Source of the DNA: Zymomonas sp.
GTDB taxonomy: Bacteria; Pseudomonadota; Alphaproteobacteria; Sphingomonadales; Sphingomonadaceae
Assembly: GCF_020216885.1 (NCBI RefSeq)
Contig: NZ_JAIWON010000133.1
Span: 1 to 9,411, forward strand
DNA: 9,411 bases
Reading direction: 5' to 3'
Positions 6,543-9,411 of this stretch are shown piece after piece. A program made the position numbers and the translations under genes. The notes under the pieces were generated by a model, which was not told the origin of the DNA, did not search any database, and was given only the letters and a program-made list of their open reading frames with translations. How positions within the stretch are numbered: position 1 is the first letter of the stretch; each line of letters opens with the position of its first letter.

Positions 6543-9374
6543 ATGCTTTCGACTATTTCTATTCGCGGCGCACGCGAACATAATCTCAAAAATGTTTCGA
6601 TTGATATTCCGCGCAATAAACTTGTCGTCATGACCGGCTTGTCGGGGTCGGGTAAATCCAGTCTTGCCTTTGATACGATCTATGCCGAAGGACAGCGGCG
6701 TTATGTCGAATCCCTGTCCGCTTATGCGCGCCAATTTCTGGAAATGATGCAAAAGCCGGATGTCGATCATATTGAGGGTTTGTCTCCGGCTATTTCAATC
6801 GAACAGAAAACGACCAGTAAAAATCCGCGTTCGACAGTTGCTACGGTCACCGAGATTTATGATTACATGCGGCTGTTATGGGCGCGGGTCGGGATTCCTT
6901 ATTCTCCGGCAACGGGATTGCCTATTACCGCGCAGACTGTAAGCCAGATGGTTGATCGGGTGATGGCTTTGCCAGAAGGTAGCCGTTTGCATTTGCTGGC
7001 TCCGGTTGTTCGTGGCCGGAAAGGCGAATATCGCAAGGAAATGGCCGAATGGCAGAAAGCGGGCTTTTCACGTCTTCGGATTGATGGCGAATATTATCTG
7101 ATCGAAGAGGCTCCAAAAATTGACAAGAAACGCAAGCATGACATTGAAGTTGTGGTTGATCGTTTGGTTATCAAAGAAGGGTTGGAAACCCGTTTGGCGC
7201 AATCGCTTGAAACCGCGTTAAAATTGGCGGACGGGATTGCGATTGCCGAGCCAGCCGATGAAGGCTGTTTCGAGCCGATGCTTTTTTCCGAGCATTTTTC
7301 TTGTCCGGTATCGGGTTTTACCATTCCTGAAATCGAGCCACGCCTTTTCTCTTTTAACGCGCCGCAGGGTGCCTGCCCTGCTTGTGATGGATTGGGCGAA
7401 AAGCCTTATTTCGATGTGCGGTTGATTGTCCCAAATGAATCCCTTTCTTTGGCGAAGGGGGCTTTGATGCCTTGGGCAAGAAGCACGCCGCCCAGTCCTT
7501 ATTATATGCAGATTTTATCCAGTCTGGCGCGTTATTATGATTTTTCGCTGGAGACCCCTTGGAAAAAGCTCCCCGAAAAAATTCAAAATGTCATTCTTTA
7601 CGGGAGTGAAGGCGAAGTTATTCCTTTGCGCTTTTCTGAGGGCAATCAGATTTATGAGGTTGAAAAAGCCTTTGAAGGTGTAATCCGCAATTTGGAAAGG
7701 CGGCTGGTAACGACTGACAGCGAAACTATTCGCGAAGATATTGGACGTTATCAATCGGCGGCGCCCTGCGAAGTCTGTCATGGTGCTAGATTAAGGCCGG
7801 AAGCCTTGGCCGTTTTGATCGATCGTCATAACATTTCTGATGTCACCAAGATGACCGTTAAACCGGCGTTGGAATTTTTCAGGCAGTTACCGGAAAAGCT
7901 GACGGAAGCGCAAAATCAAATTGCTGAACGCATTTTGAAAGAGATTATCGAAAGGCTAGGATTCCTCGATAATGTTGGGCTGGATTATTTGAGCCTTGAT
8001 CGTTCTTCAGGCACCCTTTCGGGTGGCGAAAGTCAGCGTATCCGTTTGGCCAGTCAAATCGGTTCCGGTTTGTCGGGGGTTCTCTATGTGTTGGATGAAC
8101 CCTCTATCGGTTTGCATCAGCGCGACAACGACCGTTTGCTTGAAACCTTGAAAAGATTGCGCGATTTAGGCAATTCGGTTCTGGTTGTTGAGCATGATGA
8201 AGATGCTATTCGTCTTGCCGATTATGTCGTCGATATGGGCCCCGGTGCGGGGGTGATGGGTGGTAAAGTGATTGCCGCCGGTTCGCCGCAGGATATTATT
8301 GATTGTCCTGAAAGTTTGACAGGGGCGTATCTTTCAGGACGGCGGGAAATTGCAGTTCCCGAAAAACGTCGCAAGGGAAATGGTAAAAAGCTGACCATTA
8401 AAGGCGCAACTGCCAATAATCTTCAAAATGTGACGGCGTCTATTCCTTTGGGGACTTTTACCTGTGTCACGGGGGTTTCCGGCTCCGGTAAATCCAGCCT
8501 GATTTTGGATACGCTTTATACAGCGGCGGCCAGAGAATTGAATGGCGCAAGGCTGATTAGTGGTGACTATAAATCTATTTCGGGATTGGAGCATCTCGAC
8601 AAGGTGATTGATATTGACCAATCACCGATTGGGCGCACGCCCCGTTCCAATCCAGCGACCTATACCGGTGCGTTTACCGCTATTCGGGAATGGTTTGCTA
8701 AATTACCAGAGGCACAGGCGCGCGGTTATAAAGCCGGTCGTTTCAGTTTTAATGTCAAGGGTGGTCGTTGTGAGGCTTGCCAAGGCGATGGCGTTAAAAA
8801 AATCGAAATGCATTTCTTGCCGGATGTTTATGTAACCTGTGATGTCTGCAATGGTGCGCGCTATAATCGCGAAACGCAGGAGGTCAAATTCAAAGGTCAA
8901 TCCATTGCCGATGTTTTGAATATGACCGTCGATCAAGCAGCCGAATTTTTTGAGGCAGTGCCTTCTATCCGTGACAAGATGGCCATGCTTGCCCGTGTTG
9001 GTTTGGGCTATATCAAGGTTGGTCAGCAGGCGACGACTTTATCTGGCGGTGAAGCGCAGCGCGTTAAATTGGCAAAAGAATTGTCCAAACGGGCAACAGG
9101 ACGGACATTATATATTCTTGATGAACCGACCACGGGTCTTCATTTTGAAGATGTCCGAAAATTGCTGGAAGTGTTAAATGCGCTGGTCGATCAAGGAAAT
9201 AGTATTGTCGTGATCGAACATAATCTAGATGTCATTAAAACAGCCGATTGGCTGATTGATCTGGGCCCCGAAGGCGGCACCGGCGGCGGTCAGATTATTG
9301 CAACTGGCACGCCGGAAAAAGTGGCCGATACCGAAGACAGCTATACTGGCCATTATTTGAAACGGATGCTTTAA
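6543..9374 (+). CDS. uvrA: UvrABC excinuclease subunit A
   Basis: UvrA is the damage-sensing ABC ATPase of nucleotide excision repair; its dimer finds lesions and loads UvrB. The protein is 943 residues (940 in E. coli) and complete. It has Walker A GLSGSGKS (32-39), [17 protein letters not shown] (51-67), ABC signature LSGGESQR (492-499) and Walker B with LDEPSIGLH. The second module has Walker [10 protein letters not shown] (644-652), signature LSGGEAQR (833-840) and LDEPTTGLH. The zinc finger of the second module is intact (Cys743, Cys746, Cys766, Cys769). In the first, Cys254, Cys278 and Cys281 are present but the expected Cys257 is Ser (codon TCG at 7311-7313). I chose ATG 6543 because the family starts a few residues before the [11 protein letters not shown] motif. 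AGGA (6527-6530) is 12 bases upstream, a long spacing; a TTG at 6534 would add three residues but lies only 3 bases from AGGA. No SOS box is visible upstream, unlike E. coli uvrA. Confidence 0.98.
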   Translation: MLSTISIRGAREHNLKNVSIDIPRNKLVVMTGLSGSGKSSLAFDTIYAEGQRRYVESLSAYARQFLEMMQKPDVDHIEGLSPAISIEQKTTSKNPRSTVATVTEIYDYMRLLWARVGIPYSPATGLPITAQTVSQMVDRVMALPEGSRLHLLAPVVRGRKGEYRKEMAEWQKAGFSRLRIDGEYYLIEEAPKIDKKRKHDIEVVVDRLVIKEGLETRLAQSLETALKLADGIAIAEPADEGCFEPMLFSEHFSCPVSGFTIPEIEPRLFSFNAPQGACPACDGLGEKPYFDVRLIVPNESLSLAKGALMPWARSTPPSPYYMQILSSLARYYDFSLETPWKKLPEKIQNVILYGSEGEVIPLRFSEGNQIYEVEKAFEGVIRNLERRLVTTDSETIREDIGRYQSAAPCEVCHGARLRPEALAVLIDRHNISDVTKMTVKPALEFFRQLPEKLTEAQNQIAERILKEIIERLGFLDNVGLDYLSLDRSSGTLSGGESQRIRLASQIGSGLSGVLYVLDEPSIGLHQRDNDRLLETLKRLRDLGNSVLVVEHDEDAIRLADYVVDMGPGAGVMGGKVIAAGSPQDIIDCPESLTGAYLSGRREIAVPEKRRKGNGKKLTIKGATANNLQNVTASIPLGTFTCVTGVSGSGKSSLILDTLYTAAARELNGARLISGDYKSISGLEHLDKVIDIDQSPIGRTPRSNPATYTGAFTAIREWFAKLPEAQARGYKAGRFSFNVKGGRCEACQGDGVKKIEMHFLPDVYVTCDVCNGARYNRETQEVKFKGQSIADVLNMTVDQAAEFFEAVPSIRDKMAMLARVGLGYIKVGQQATTLSGGEAQRVKLAKELSKRATGRTLYILDEPTTGLHFEDVRKLLEVLNALVDQGNSIVVIEHNLDVIKTADWLIDLGPEGGTGGGQIIATGTPEKVADTEDSYTGHYLKRML

Positions 9375-9411
9375 CTGGAATAAAGGGGCAAGATCAGGGT
9401 CGGTTTTTGGG

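Noticed and set aside
6174..6770. Minus-strand 198-codon frame
   Set aside because: It is antisense to the Tyr-rich gene and to the uvrA start. Its Tyr/Asp-rich part mirrors the repeats, and it resembles no protein.

Overview
The window looks like a core chromosomal segment of an alphaproteobacterium, probably a sphingomonad relative with moderate GC. Zymomonas is my best guess, from the protein sequences of GyrB, RecF and UvrA and the base composition; this is an inference, not a database match. There are no insertion sequences, phage genes, CRISPR arrays or rRNA/tRNA genes that I can recognise.

Layout, left to right. Positions 1-359 hold no convincing gene but have a strongly strand-biased (A+C-rich) tract with a direct repeat. 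At 360-656 (+) lies a small antibiotic-biosynthesis-monooxygenase (ABM, YgiN-like) protein. It converges, across a perfect 16-bp hairpin, on a DNA-deoxyinosine (hypoxanthine) glycosylase gene (705-1211, -), whose promoter region carries two palindromes. A 446-bp gene-free gap follows, ending in two hairpins that close the gyrB transcript. Then gyrB (1658-4096, -) and recF (4238-5368, -) lie in the order recF-gyrB, with an extra candidate promoter directly in front of gyrB. Bacterioferritin bfr (5483-5956, +) is divergent from recF across a 114-bp region with back-to-back TATAAT elements and a Fur-box-like repeat. It is followed by a small secreted Tyr/Gly/Asn/His-rich protein (6032-6385, +) and by uvrA (6543-9374, +), which ends 37 bases before the window edge.

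Functional theme: four of the seven genes handle DNA topology or repair (GyrB, RecF, UvrA, deoxyinosine glycosylase). Bfr stores iron and limits Fenton chemistry, and the ABM protein may deal with quinones or reactive small molecules. These proteins could act in related stress responses, but the genes sit in several separate transcription units and no shared operon is visible.

I found no clear new multi-gene system. The points most worth a second look are: a bacterioferritin whose haem-ligand Met52 is Arg; the repetitive Tyr-rich exported protein next to it; a UvrA whose first zinc finger lacks one cysteine; a possible leaderless gyrB transcript; and the palindromes in the glycosylase promoter.
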